DNA from: Silene conica
Taxonomy: Eukaryota > Streptophyta > Magnoliopsida > Caryophyllales > Caryophyllaceae
Direction of reading: 5' to 3'
Assembly: GCA_029255685.2 (NCBI GenBank)
Contig: CM055313.2
Location: forward strand, 69,356,641-69,420,640
DNA length: 64,000 nt
Part shown: positions 44,181-56,362 of the stretch, piece after piece
Layout: each line of letters opens with the position of its first letter
Numbering within the stretch: position 1 is the stretch's first letter
Made by a program: the position numbers and the translations under genes
Notes under the pieces: generated by a model
Database searches by the model: none
Seen by the model: the letters and a program-made list of their open reading frames with translations, nothing else
Told to the model about the DNA's origin: nothing

Positions 44181-45264
44181 ATTAATAAAAACAAAAAGAT
44201 TGTGTCATTTCTAGTTTTATTACGTTTTTTTAGGGTTTAAGAGGTATTAAAAGTGCGTGGGGTTTAGTGTTTAGGGTTCGATTTTTTTGGTATTTTGGGG
44301 GTATAAAAATATTGGGGAAGTTTTAATCTCAATGTAATTTGGTAGTTTTGGGTGTAATGTAATCAATCATGCTAATGGTATACTTGAAAAAACTAAACTT
44401 GTGTGGATTAGAGATAGGGTAGATATTAATTCTCATATTTTCTCAATGTAAAATTTTCATGCAATCTTGTTTTTTAATTACTAAATCACAATTCAACTTG
44501 TATTTTCATCTTTCAAATTAGGCATATGGGCAAGTACAATATAAAAAGATGGAAAATGCAAGTTATACGATCATTCAAGTTCAACTTTCGTTTAGTATTA
44601 TGCATTGATTTGCTTTGTTTTTGGTCGGAATAAAAATTTGTATCCATGTTCTATAACTTAAAAAAGATTGTGATGAATCACAAGATGATGTCACCCATAG
44701 ACTAGAAGTGTAGAACAATAATAGAAATAAGCTAAACTAAGCTATCTTAGTTGACTAGAAGGCAATATTTACCCGAGTTTTGAGTTCAGTTGAGTGAGGA
44801 TCGGGACGATATCATATGAGCTTACGGGCCAAAGAGGTAATCGCAACTAATGTTACCCAAAAAAACCCACGAATTTGTCTCGTTGTAGCTTAATCATACT
44901 TCTTGTTTTTAAAATTATTCCATATGCTTGTTTGAATGTTCTTCACGTATATTGAACAAACGTATAAAAATGATATAAATGAACACGATCGGTATAAGTT
45001 CATTATTCGTTAGTGGTTAGTAATAAATGGGATTTGCAAATATGGTACTCAAATGTGGGGATTCACCAACAAAATAGTGATGATTGTATGATATAGTGCC
45101 AGATTTGATATAGTATTGGCTGGAGCCTATACTATAGTTTCAGCTCTTATGAGTTAATGAGTGTGTACCTTAATGGACTTTGCAACTAGTTTATCTACTT
45201 TCCCTCGTTTCAAGGCTTTCTTCTTCTGCTCCGTTACTTTTGATACATCACAAATTCTCATTTC
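44181..45264. other. 3' flank of the DUF617 gene and intergenic DNA
   Basis: The first 250 bases are T/G-rich and probably hold the 3' UTR. Beyond that I see no gene or element. Confidence 0.55.
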
Positions 45265-45440
45265 TGACGGCGATATCCGTCACAAGTTTGTGACGGATAC
45301 CGTTTTCTCTGACAAAATACCCATTTTTTCTCTCTCTCCAACACTATTCATGTGGTCTCCGTTCTCCACTAACTCATTTTGTATTCATTTTATCTCACAA
45401 AATATTCGTCACAAATAGTGGCCCGTCACAAGCAAGACAT
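45265..45440. mobile_element. Possible small MITE with CCGTCACAA repeats
   Basis: GACGGCGATATCCGTCACAA is followed by TTGTGACGGATACC, making a local palindrome at about 45274-45297. Further CGTCACAA words occur at about 45408 and 45426. Ends and target duplication are not clear. Confidence 0.4.
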
Positions 45441-45554
45441 ACTATTAATAGATGGTAGAGTTAAACCCTTAATCTCATACATTACTAATAAAAACGTGTC
45501 ACTTGTTAAAGTTGAAGAATTCGTTTTAATTAGTTTCCTTGATTTTTTCATTAA

Positions 45555-46269
45555 GGGGGCATTTGGTTTGGGGTTTATAAGAAAGGGAAAGGAAAACAAA
45601 GTAACTCATTCCCTTTGTTGGTGTTTGTTTGACACAAACAAAGGGAATGGAACTGCCTCCCTTACCCCTTAATCCATCTAATTCCTTACCCCCCACCCCC
45701 CTAGGGTATGAGATTTCATTACCATTGTTACGCTTCAACCACTCTCTTCACCTACCACCACACTTACAACTACCACCACAATAGTCACCACTAAACCACC
45801 ACCATGACGCCACCGCTAACGCCGTCACCCCCCACCACTGCCACCACCACCGTCATAACACCTCCACCACCATCACTGCCATGACACCCCACCACCATCA
45901 CCATTATGACCACCGTCACCACCGCCACCGCCATGACATCTCTACCACCACCATCATCGCCGTGACCACCACCGCCACCGCCACCACCACCGCAATGACA
46001 CCCCACCACCGCCACCACCGCCATGACACCTTCACCTCCACCACCGCCAAGACACCTCCGTCACCATCACTGCCGGCGGTCTACCGCTAGTAGATAAGTG
46101 GTTGTTTGTGGTGGTGTGTGTTAGTGGTAGGAGTGAGTGTGAGTGGACTATTACTTCTCTTTTTTGGAGTAACCAACCAACCAATTAAGTTTTAGGTAAT
46201 CCCTTTCCTTACCCCCTCTTACCCTTTCTTATTTACTTTCCCTTTCCCTTTCTCGAACCAAACGCCCCC
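45555..46269. mobile_element. PIF/Harbinger (Tourist-like) MITE, 715 bp
   Basis: The ends are GGGGGCATTTGGTT and the inverse of GGGGGCGTTTGGTT, with the 3-bp duplication TAA on both sides (45552-45554 and 46270-46272). The interior has polypurine GGGAAAGG-type arms and, at 45785-46060, a GC-rich minisatellite of CACCACC, GCCACC and CATGACACC words. No transposase is present. Confidence 0.87.
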
Positions 46270-46295
46270 TAATTATCCTCTAATAATTGTTCTCG

Positions 46296-46901
46296 ATATG
46301 TCGAGATTAAAGGTAAACAAACTCTCCCTTTCTTCTCTCTAAAAAAACCCTAGCCTCCATCAATTAAATTTGGGGCTTTTATCGACTTTTGATCGATGGT
46401 AAGCCCCCATAGAACCTTATTTATCAATTTTTAATATGAAACCTTACAAATTAATCAATAAAAGTCTCCCTTTTGGTGAGATCCGTTCGTTTGTCTCTAT
46501 TTTCAGAGTTTTTTCAGTCCTTGTTATTCAAGGTTTTAGTTCTATTGGTAATATAGATATGAGCGTATTGGTCGTTTCTTATACGGTGAAGATGCGGAAG
46601 ATCGATTTCGTAATAGATCGTTATATGGTATTACATATGTTGTCGATTTGTTTGTTGCACTTAATTTGGTCAGATGAAATCGTTTCTCGTTAAGACTCAA
46701 GATCCTACGATCCTCTTGTGAAAAGCTGTTTGCGGCGATATGATAGAGGACGTGCTTTGAAGCAATTCAAGTTTACAGATCTTCCTTTGAATAAGGTTTT
46801 GTGTTATTTGATTCTAGTCGAGTTGTATCTAGTCAAATTACACGTATATTGTAGATGTCGTATGACTATTTATTAATGGAGTGATTTTTCTTTCAAAAAA
46901 A
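46296..46901 (+). mobile_element. Non-LTR retroinsertion, 606 bp, with poly(A) and 11-bp duplication
   Basis: An 11-bp direct repeat AATTGTTCTCG flanks it (46285-46295 and 46902-46912), and it ends in a run of A. The start holds a CTCTCTAAAAAAACCCTAG leader-like stretch, and the end (TTAATGGAGTGATTTTTCTTTC before the A run) resembles plant LINE 3' ends. The middle has no recognisable LINE domain, so it may be an internally deleted LINE or a retrocopy of another transcript. Confidence 0.7.
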
Positions 46902-46941
46902 AATTGTTCTCGGTAGTCACAACTATCCTATTAATTAAAAG

Positions 46942-48264
46942 CTAGTTTTTCTACCCGTGCAAACGCACGGGATAATTTCATATTTTAGTACTTGTTTTAT
47001 TGTTTTTGTTGTTATTTTTGTGCGTTCTAAAATTTTTGGCTCTTACTATATCGGAAAAGGAAACAAAGGGTGTACATTTAAGTATATTCCTTATTACATA
47101 ACTTATTTTCGTGAAAAGATAGGTAAATTAATTAAATAAATGCATAATAATAAAATTTTATCACTTTTTATATTGTCTTTAGTCTATTAGAGACAATATG
47201 AATAATACATAAAAAGCGCTATGTTAAAATACAATTTATTAGCTGCAGCCATTTACAACATTTGGTGTGAACGGAATGTTCGAATTTTTGAAGACAGGAA
47301 GCGCTCCACTGATCAACTTCTCAGTGCCATTAAATTCTCTGTTGCTGCCAAGTTGCTTCCAAATTGCCTCATACAGGAGCAAAATATTATAGATAGCTTA
47401 AGAAATTGAGTTGTCTTTCTTTAGTGGCTAGCCTTTGTAAGAATTCTCTTAATTTGGTTTTCCCCTTGAGGATGAATAAAATAAGAGTATAACCTTTATT
47501 GCAAAAAAAAAATACAATTTATTTTCGTCTTACTAATCAAACTAAAAATTAGATATTTTTTCTTAGATACAATGTAGTTTGATAAACTCTTTCAGCAAAT
47601 ACGTGTACAAAATCATCTTAACATCCTCCTTGTCATTTCAATGGATTTTCAACATATAGGCAAGAAAATTAGAGAAGTGAAATGATATTTATATATCAAT
47701 TACTTGGATGAAAGTATTTATATAGCTTATCGATTTGATGCTTACTCATATAATGTAATTATAGTCTAATTTTTATCCACTAATTCTCGCTTTAATTTCA
47801 ACAATTTATTTAGGGAAATAATAAAAGTTTTATGAATAAAGGGAAGATAAAAAATTATGATAACAAAATTAAAAATTATAATAATGGTGATTAATAATAT
47901 ACCATTAAATAAAAGATATATATTTTAAATACATATGATTGATTAATAACCAAAGTTATAAATGGAAAATAAGCCATATTAATTTATTTTTCTGTGTTTG
48001 CAATTAATATTTTTTTATATATTTTTTGTACTTATCATGTGACTCATGGCATTTGAAATGAATTTTAAATGGTGACTTAGTGAGATACTTATTAGTATTG
48101 TTTTTTAGTTAATATTGTAGAAGATTTACCCCTTAAAGCGATTTTATAAATGAAAATTAGGATTGTTGTGATAGTTACATAAAAACATGTGTGTAATCAA
48201 TTTTTGCATGCATAAATTTCAAAAATTTATTCGAGATAAGATTTTTTTTTTTGTGAAAGTAGAC
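46942..48264 (-). mobile_element. Helitron 3' terminus and body, minus strand, partial
   Basis: CTAGTTTTTCTACCCGTGCA with GCACGGG following is the inverse of a Helitron 3' hairpin and CTAG end. The base before CTAG is G rather than A, a small mismatch to the rule. The 5' end was not found; the Tekay element cuts in at 48265. The LINE remnant at 47241 sits inside. The remainder is AT-rich. Confidence 0.5.
47241..47508 (+). pseudogene. 5'-truncated LINE (ORF2 C-terminus) with 15-bp target duplication
   Basis: The reading frame gives AAAIYNIWCERNVRIFEDRKRS, the typical final segment of plant LINE ORF2 after the zinc-binding RT region, ending at a TGA near 47409. A 3' UTR and poly(A) follow. The direct repeat AAAATACAATTTATT flanks it (47226-47240 and 47509-47523) and begins with the TT-AAAA pattern preferred by L1-type endonucleases. 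Confidence 0.85.
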
Positions 48265-51062
48265 TGTGAACCCCCGCGATTTAGCGGAAAAATAAACATA
48301 AAAGGATACGAAAAATACGAGGTTTTTAAAACTTTTCTTGCAGAATTAAATAACTAACATGCGAAGGTTCAAACTAAAATAAAAGTGCGGAAATAAAAGA
48401 AACCATACTAGTTATACAAACATAGTAAAGAGTGTACGGGGAAAATATATCCCACGAATAAAAACATAACGTAAGGTAGTCTAGCGATACGAAGTGAAAC
48501 TAAAGTCCAAGGGTAAGTGCTCGCTAGCCACACGTCTTCCCCAAACAGCACCAACCTACATTCATGAAACATGAACGCCACAGTCAGTGGGGAGTAACTC
48601 AGGGTTCTCCCAGCCACTTTACGTCAGAAAACATGTAAACGGTAATACAAAACATCTTATACATATGAACATGCATATAAATTCAGAAACAATCCTATAT
48701 TCATTTCCAAACGTAATCAACATGATCAATGCATGAGCGATAAACCAAAACATGTGATAACATCATGAATTAACATGTGTAACAGAATTAAAGCCAGCAT
48801 GTGAGATAATATCAGAATCAAGGAAACATCCAAGCAAATAACATATCGTCAGAGCGTATAACCACTGCCTCTGGCTACTGGAGCGTATAACCACTGCCTC
48901 CAGTTACGGAGCGTACAACTATCTGACAACATAGGAATATAATGAACGACGTCAGAGCGTATAACCACTGCCTCTGGCTACTGGAGCGTATAACCACTGC
49001 CTCCAGCTACGGAGCGTATAACCACTGCCTCCGAATACTATGTATAGCGTATAACCACTGCCTATATGCCTAAGACCTGGCCAGACGTTTCGATGTAATG
49101 CCTTACACCGAACGACACACGGGGACCGGAGCGTATAACCACTGCCTCCGACCAATCCCGAACATAGATAAATTCCCATTGCATGGGTGGCGTTAGTTCA
49201 TTACAGTGATACACAAATCGTACCACCGCTATCTATTCACATGTCAAGGCAACATAACCGTCGCCAACACAATTTTAGGATGACATAACCGTCACCTACA
49301 CAAGCTTAGGATAACATCACCGTTAACCCACTCATTTAAACAAACATGAGCCAATAAAAGATGAATAATACAACACTTATATCCGTTCCATGCCGAAAGA
49401 GAACACACGGGATTGAATAATGAAACAAAAGTTCTAAACGCATTTCACATTACAGCTGTCCTCTGCCGTAAAATTCATAATTAATTCAAATAAAATAGAA
49501 ATGATACAAGTCCAGTTGGGTCGGATTCATAAGACTTTTAGCTACAATATTTGTCAAATTAACATTTTCTAAATATGAAATCAACAGGGGGTTATTGTCT
49601 GATCTTTACAGTGTGTCAGAAATCGTCACACAAAATGTATTGCTTCATAAAAGGGGTTTAACAAATCATTTTGGGGCAAATCAAACTCCTAACATCATCT
49701 AAACTCTTCAAAGTTTAATTTTCGAAAAGGACCAAAATAGTTTCAAAGTATAAAAATGGTTTTCGAAATAATCTTTGAGCTACTGTCCATTCTGCGAGTA
49801 TTTCTGCGCAATGTTCGTAAATAATTTATTGTGAACAAACGACATGCAAGACAATTACGAAATTTTAGAGGTAGATTCTACACTTAAAATAAACAGGGGT
49901 CTTTTTTCAACATTTTCAAAGACGGATACTCTAAGATGTCGAAATAAATTGAACAAGACAATGGACAGATTTGTCAAGGTGCTGAAACTTATCAAATAAC
50001 CCAAGTAAATTAAGCATTATGAACTTGAAAGACTATCAAACTAATCATCCTCAAAGATCACAACCTCATTTAACAATACAATTCTTAATGAATTCCCAAC
50101 TAGAATATCATCCAACACAACCATGCAAAATGTAATTCATCCAAACATATGATTTATGAACTTAACCATGTCACTATTTAACCAAACACAATTCTAGTAT
50201 ACTAACCATTACTAGCATATAGAACACATGCAAACATAGACGATAAGTCGAGTAACCCATCACCGTTACCTTTTAGTCTAAACTCTCGTCAATCTCGTTA
50301 ATCTCGTATGTATCGCCCTCCGGACCACTTGACTCGAATCCTACAAACAAAAGGAGATGTTAAAAACGGAAGTAACTAGCTTGGGTCAAAGCTTGGATTT
50401 CGAAATTAGTAAGGAAGAGGAGGAGATGAAAACTTCTTATTTAGACAGGAGGGAAACGACGAGAGGATGAAAATGGCGCGAGAATCGTCGAAAACGGATA
50501 AGAAACGAAGATTTTGTGAACGTTTTACGGTTGAGGTGCACAACAATGGTGTCCCTCTTGTTTTTTGTGTTTTGTGAGTTTTTTCTGAACAAAAATGAAT
50601 GATTTGAAGAAGAAGGAAGGAAGAGGATGACCTTGGGCAGCAAGGCAAGGTTTAATACTTAGCCAAGTGTCCCAAAGGACATGTGGAAAAGAGTAAAGAG
50701 TAAGCAACGAGCGTGGGTCTCGTTAGCGGATGGTCCGTGACAGCCTTTCGTGTTTTCGGCATAATTTCCTCCACAAAACTCGTAATGAAGTGTTTTTGGT
50801 GGCGTTGGAAAGCTAAGAAAGAGAGATAAAACTTTTATTTTATAATCAAGAGCTAAATATGCCTTTAAAATATATCAAAATTAGTAACAAGGACAGAGTA
50901 GTTGTTCGTAGTTTAAGGAGTATAGGTTTAAGACGGGCATTTTTAAATATCGTTGTCAAAAACGATAAAATTTAGATGAGGATTTTATTTATAGGATCAT
51001 ACTTATTATTAAAATAGGATTTTAATAATATAGGATAACTTGGAATTTATCGGGGTGTTACA
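48265..51062 (-). repeat. 3' LTR of the Tekay-type element, complete
   Basis: 2798 bp, reading TGTAACACCCCG...TTCACA on the minus strand. It matches the right LTR at an offset of 8100 bp in the first part. It contains the minisatellite at 48853-49150 and CATAACCGTCRCC repeats near 49245-49325. A purine tract adjoins it at 51063. Confidence 0.92.
48853..49150 (+). repeat. LTR minisatellite, AGCGTATAACCACTGCCTC units
   Basis: Units of about 29 bp share AGCGTATAACCACTGCCTC with variable linkers such as TGGCTACTGG or CAGTTACGG. The linkers make small palindromes (CTCCAG and CTGGAG). The block is partly duplicated around 48950. The right LTR has a different number and order of units (56951-57131 and 60894-61080). 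Confidence 0.88.
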
Positions 51063-51085
51063 ATCTTCCCTCCTTTTTAAAAGTT
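51063..51085 (-). other. Polypurine tract of the Tekay-type element
   Basis: On the minus strand AAAAAGGAGGGAAGAT lies immediately before the TGTAACACC LTR start, as required for plus-strand priming. Confidence 0.85.
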
Positions 51086-51120
51086 TCGTCCTCGAAACTT
51101 GAAGAAGAAAGGGTTTTTAC

Positions 51121-52217
51121 CTAGATGAACAAATACGGATACTTGACTTGTATGGAAGCTTCTGTCTCCCACGTCTCTTCCTCCACTTCACCGCATCTCC
51201 AAAGCACTTTCACCAAAGGCACTACCTTGCTTCTTAACTTTTTATCTTTACGATCCAAAATTCTCAAAGGCCGCTCTTCAAAGGCGAGGTTCGGCTCTAG
51301 ATCGGGAATCTCGTGATGAAGAATATGGCTCGGATCGCTCACATACTTTCGAAGTTGAGAAATATGAAAAAAATTATGAACCTTGCCCAAATTAGATGGC
51401 AAGTTCAAGCGGTAAGCGACATCACCAATTCTTTTCATTATCTCGTATGGTCCAATGTACTTAGGGCTTAATTTTCCTTTGACCCCAAATCGCTTAATTC
51501 CTTTCATTGGTGAAAACTTAAGGAAAACACGGTCAACCACATCAAACTCCAACGGTCGACGACGGATGTCGGCATAGGATTTCTGATGATCTTGGGTGGC
51601 TTTCATCCTTCCACGAATTAACTGGACATGATCAACGGTCTCGGCTAATTGCTTGGGTCCTAAACCACGACAATCACTCGATTGATCCCAACAAATCGGG
51701 CTACGACACTTCCTACCGTAAAGAGCTTCATAGGGAGCCATCTTGATCGAAGCATGGTAACTATTGTTGTATGAAAACTCAACCCAAGGTAAGCATTTCT
51801 CCCAACTAGCTTGAAAATCTAAAGCACATGCACGAAGTAAGTCCTCAAGGGTCTGAATCGTCCTCTCAGTCTGACCATTGGTCGCGGCGTGAAACGATGT
51901 ACTCATCAACAAACGACTACCCATAGCCTCTTGGAGGGCCTTCCAGAACCTCAAACAAAAACGGGGATCACGGTCCGAAACGATGTCCTTGGGGACACCA
52001 TGGTATTCACAATCTCGTCGACGTAAGCCTTTGCAAGCTTGTCCAAGTTCCATGTTTCTTTAATCGGGATGAATCTAGCACACTTAGTCAAACGATCAAC
52101 TATTACCCAAACGGTATCCTTGCCTCCAACGGTCTTAGGTAACGCTATCACAAAGTCTATAGATATTGATTCCCATTTCCATAACGGAATTTCCAAAGGT
52201 TGCAACAATCCACCGGG
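51121..52217 (-). pseudogene. Tekay integrase core and C-terminus, frameshifted
   Basis: The upstream frame has the first integrase part (WESISIDFVIALPKT with the first catalytic Asp) to about 52010, where the frame shifts by one base. The downstream frame (to 51121) continues with [15 protein letters not shown] (second catalytic Asp), [13 protein letters not shown] (catalytic Glu), the YGRKCRSP motif, a GPY/F-type region (KYIGPYEI), and a chromodomain-like tail ending in KYPYLFI. The protein would insert element cDNA and target it to chromatin, but this copy is broken. A TGA at 52218-52220 precedes it. Confidence 0.87.
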
Positions 52218-52220
52218 TCA

Positions 52221-52822
52221 CTTGTGCTCAATCTTGACCCTTTGACAAGTCAAACACTTTCCCACGTACTCTACAACATCGCTCTTCATTCTAGGCCCCC
52301 AAAACTGGAGCTTCAAGTCATTATGCATCTTGTCACCTCCCGGATGAATAGAATATGGGGACAAATGAGCTTCATCTAGAACCTTCTTTCTCAATGCGAA
52401 AACATCAGGGACATACAAACGACCACATAATCTTAGGTAACCGCTAGCATCCACCTCGAAATCTTTCGCGTCACCACTGGCTATCTTAGCTTGGAACTTC
52501 TTAAAGGTCGCATCCTCGTCCAAATTATCTCGAATCTCGCGGTAAAGCATAGGCTCAGCAGACATAGCACCCAAATAGTCGAACCCTCTCACAACGAACT
52601 CGAGGTTTAACTTCCGGAACTCAACACAAAGTTCATCGGGCAGAACACGAACGACGCTCAAGGAATGAGTCGTCTTCCTACTAAGAGCATCGGCCACAAC
52701 ATTAGCCTTACCTTCGTGATAAAGCATCTCTACGTCGTAATCCTTAACCAACTCTAACCAACGACGCTGTCTCATATTAAGGTCCTTTTGGGGAAAGATA
52801 TACCTCAAACTCTTATGGTCGG
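52221..52822 (-). pseudogene. Tekay RNase H end and integrase zinc domain
   Basis: The frame continues RNase H after the hAT insertion ([27 protein letters not shown]) and enters the integrase HHCC zinc domain (H in SIHPGG, CLTCQ). It is terminated by TGA at 52218-52220, in a context where an Arg CGA codon is expected. The 8-bp hAT duplication lies at 52815-52822. Confidence 0.87.
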
Positions 52823-53471
52823 TAGGGCAGAGTATGGATCGGGTATCCGATCCGAAACCCTACTTCGGATCGGATATTCGATCCGAAAATCCAAAATTTT
52901 AGTATCCATGATCTGATCCGAAATGTTTGGATATCCGAAATTTAGTATCCGAAACTATTCGGAAATTACGGATCAGTTATCCGATATCCGAGATCCGATC
53001 AATGTAAATATATATTGTCAAAACTGGAATAAAAAAGAAAAGTAGCGTAATAAAAATGAAAATGTGGGTTTGTGAATGTGGAATTGTTGATTATTGGTTT
53101 TGTTAATGAAAAGAAATTAAAATTTACGGTTTTGTAGACGAGGGTTATTTACGGTTTTGTGAATGACGGTTATTGAGTGAGATGAAATTAGCTAGTGTTA
53201 TTTAATATTTATGGATCAAATCTCGGATAGGGATCAGATATTACACGGATATCGGATATCCAATCCGGTATTTGATATCCGATCCGATAACTTTCGGATA
53301 TCGGATATCCAAATTTTTAAGCCAGATATCCATATTTGATCCGATATCCAAATATTTCGGATACGGGTATCCGAACCAAACCACTTTTCGGATCAGATAT
53401 CCATTAAATCAGATCAGATACGGATCGGATGTCGGATCAATTCGGATCATTGGATTTTTTGCTCAGCCCTA
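52823..53471. mobile_element. Small hAT element with GGATATCCGATCCG repeats
   Basis: The ends are TAGGGCAGAGTATGG and the inverse of TAGGGCTGAGC. The 8-bp duplications ATGGTCGG and ATGGTCAG differ at one base. Both arms are dense in GGATATCCGATC-like words, themselves palindromic, around an AT-rich centre. It splits the RNase H region of the Tekay element. Confidence 0.88.
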
Positions 53472-53479
53472 ATGGTCAG

Positions 53480-53897
53480 TGTAGATTGGACAATGAGATC
53501 CAATAAGGTAATGTCTCCGTATCTTCAAAGCATGCACAACAGCAACTAACTCAAGATCATGGGTCGGATAGTTCACCTCGTGAACTCTTAGCTGTCTCGA
53601 GGCATAAGCCACCACTTTCCGGTTTTGCATCAATACACAACCTAAACCCATCTTTGAAGCATCGCAGAAGACATCAAAGTCAACACCTTCCTCGGGCAAG
53701 GTCAATACGGGGGTGGTAGTCAACCTAGTCTTCAACTCTTGGAATGCTTCCTCACAACTCTTGGACCATAGAAACTTGGTTTCCTTCTTTAAAAGTTGAG
53801 TCATAGGCCTAGCCAACTTGGAGAAATCCTTAACAAATCGACGATAGTAACCGGCTAAACCCAAGAAGCTACGAATTTCACCGACATATTTCGGACT
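53480..53897 (-). pseudogene. Tekay RT thumb and RNase H start
   Basis: [19 protein letters not shown] and the RNase H start ([29 protein letters not shown]) are visible, ending in YTDH where the hAT element is inserted. A TAG at 53898-53900 separates it from the upstream RT part, in a context where a Gln CAG codon is usual. Confidence 0.87.
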
Positions 53898-54260
53898 CTA
53901 CCAATCCACGACAGCCTCAATCTTCGATGGGTCCACCATCACACCCTCACTCGAAATTACATGACCAAGGAAAGACACATTAGGCAACCAAAACTCACAC
54001 TTAGAAAACTTGGCATACCACTTCTGGCTACGAAGAATCCCTAGGATAATGCGAAGATGTTCGGCATGGTCCTCTTCGGTCTTAGAGTAGATCAAGATAT
54101 CATCAATAAACACTACCACACACTTGTCAAGGTAATCACGAAAGGTACGGTTCATCTGGTCCATGAAGATGGCAGGGGCATTGGTTAGACCAAATGGCAT
54201 AACTTTAAACTCGTAATGTCCATAATAAGTACTAAAAGCAGTCTTGGCTATATCGGTCTC
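53898..54260 (-). pseudogene. Tekay reverse transcriptase, catalytic part
   Basis: It contains [12 protein letters not shown] and [11 protein letters not shown] with the catalytic Asp pair (FIDD form of YXDD), then [18 protein letters not shown]. It is preceded by TGA at 54261-54263 and ends at TAG (53898-53900). The catalytic residues themselves are intact. Confidence 0.88.
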
Positions 54261-56222
54261 TCAAACGGGGATCTGGTGATAACCCGATCTCAAATCAATC
54301 TTCGAGAAGCAAGAAGCACCACGAAGCTGATCAAACAAGTCTTCAATCCTCGGCAACGGGTACTTATTCTTTATGGTAACACGATTCAACTCTCGGTAGT
54401 CAATGCAAAGTCTCATGGAACCATCTTTCTTTTTCACGAACAAAACCGGAGCACCCCAAGGTGAGGCACTAGGACGAATGAACCCTTTCTCAATCTTCTC
54501 CTCAAGTTGCTTCTTCAATTCTTTAAGTTCAGGAGGATCCATGCGGTAAGGAGCTTTTGCGATCGGTGCGGTTCCGGGCACCAACTCAATCGAGAACTCT
54601 ACATCTCTCTCAGGAGGAATCCCGGGCAACTCATCGGGGAATATATCGGCGAAGTCGCGAACAACGGGCACTGCGTCAAGCTTTGGCAGAGCAGCATCGG
54701 TAGAAGAAACAACACACAAGAAGGTTTGACAACCTTTCCTTATTAGATTGGAGGCTTTCATAGAAGAGATAAGGCGAATTCCTTCACGAGGACGAGTTCC
54801 TTTATATGAGACACGGATTCCAAGAGGACTTTTTAGACACAACTTTTGATCTCGGCATTCGAACCTAGCATGATAGCGGGAAAGCCAATCCATGCCAAGT
54901 ATAATGTCAAACTCTTCGAGTGGGAAACAGAGAAGGTTTGAGGGAAAAGCCACATTAGCGATCATGATAGGAACATCCATGTATGAAGATGAACAAGAGA
55001 TGATTTCTCCAGATGGTAAGGAAATAGAAGTCTCCTCACAAGGTGTAGACTTAAGGTTGAGTCTATCCGAACACTTGGTTGATATAAATGACAAAGAAGC
55101 ACCGGTATCGAATAAAATAAGGCAGACAAGATTATGTACGGAAAACATACCGGCAATTATATCGGGGTGAGCCTCGGCCTCGGCTCGGCTTATGACAAAG
55201 ATGGTACCCTTGGGCTTGGGCTTGAAAGGAGTAGGATCTTTCTTTTCGGGGCAATCCTTAGCAGAATGGCCTGGCTTCTTGCAAATGTAGCAAAAGAGAG
55301 GTTGAGCCTCACAATCAAATCCCGGATGCCATGGAGCATTGCATCGGAAACAAACACGGCTCTGAGAAAGAGTAGACTTGCTGGATTGAGGACGAGAGGC
55401 TTGGTTATTAGGCACAAACCTCCGCTTGTTGAAATGGGAAGTAGCAGAAGGAGGCACATAGGGCCTTTTTCCTTGGTAAGATGGACGTGGAGAAGCATGA
55501 GTAGAGAAAGACTTGATCTCATCTTCAATCGACTTGATAGAAGTCTCTGCCCAAATAGCATCATCATAAACCGCCACAAAAGAGGTAGAGTCGTGGCGCA
55601 CCATACTTGCTATCTTCGAAGAAAGCTTGCTTTTGTAGAAGTACACCTTGTCATCTTCCTCCTTGACAAACTTGGTTGCAAAATGAGCAAGTTCATTGAA
55701 TTTGTCGGTGAAGGCTTGCACCGATAGCTTTCCTTGCCGGAAGTCCATGAATTCCTTCATCATTTGCTGCTTCAGCTCATTAGGGTAGAACCTAGTCTCC
55801 ACCATTGCCTTGAAACAGTTCCAATCGAAAGTCGGGTCAAGGGTCACTGTCGGACTTGTCATTGTCCACCATCTATCGGCCTCACGGACTAAGAAGCGGG
55901 AGGCAAGCTTGACTATCTCATGGTTTGGCACATCAGACATCGAGAAACCCTTTCCCATCTCACGAAACCACTCGGTAAGAGCCACGGGGTCGACTTCTCC
56001 ACCAGAAGCTTTGGTGTTGTTCCTTGATAATTGGCTTGCGACCCAAGCAAAGCCACCTTGACGGTTAGCATCATTCCTAGATGGAGTAGCCACATGACTA
56101 TTGAGTTGCTCTTGGTGGTTTTGTTGATTCTGAAGGACTTGCAAAAGAGCTTGCATGATAGCATTTTCGGAGTTTGTCGGCCTCACCATCCTTCTACAAT
56201 GCAAGAGCAAACGGGTTACCAT
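54261..56222 (-). pseudogene. Tekay gag, protease and RT N-terminus
   Basis: A 653-residue frame. Gag (about 75-240) has the retrotransposon gag pattern ([30 protein letters not shown]). Two zinc knuckles follow: C291/C294/H299/C304 ([14 protein letters not shown]) and C311/C314/H319/C324 ([14 protein letters not shown]). The retropepsin has DTGA at 372-375. RT begins near 540 ([45 protein letters not shown]). The frame ends at TGA 54261-54263 in mid-RT. The real start is probably the Met at residue 12 (MVRPTNSEN); the PBS lies 129 bp upstream of the first Met. Confidence 0.88.
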
Positions 56223-56350
56223 AGCAATTAGTAATCACATAAAGACTACAAACTTAGGTCCTTAATGTCTACCCAATCTCTCACTTATTATTCAAGTTTT
56301 GGTCAAGTTATGGTTGGGGAAAAACATGGTGTGCGTCGGGAGCAACTTAG

Positions 56351-56362
56351 GCTCTGATACCA
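56351..56362 (-). promoter_or_regulatory. Primer-binding site of the Tekay-type element
   Basis: GCTCTGATACCA on the plus strand, i.e. TGGTATCAGAGC on the minus strand, two bases from the LTR edge at 56365. Confidence 0.92.

Noticed and set aside
45791-46090. Open frames rich in Gly/Val or His/Thr
   Set aside because: They are translations of a trinucleotide-like minisatellite in a MITE, on both strands, with no conserved domain.
48408-48617. Short frame repeated at 56508-56717
   Set aside because: The duplication is simply the two LTRs of the Tekay-type element; no protein motif is present.
51121-56222. Plant pararetrovirus (caulimovirid) remnant
   Set aside because: Presence of integrase, LTRs and a chromodomain-like tail identifies an LTR retrotransposon; no movement or coat protein motif was seen.
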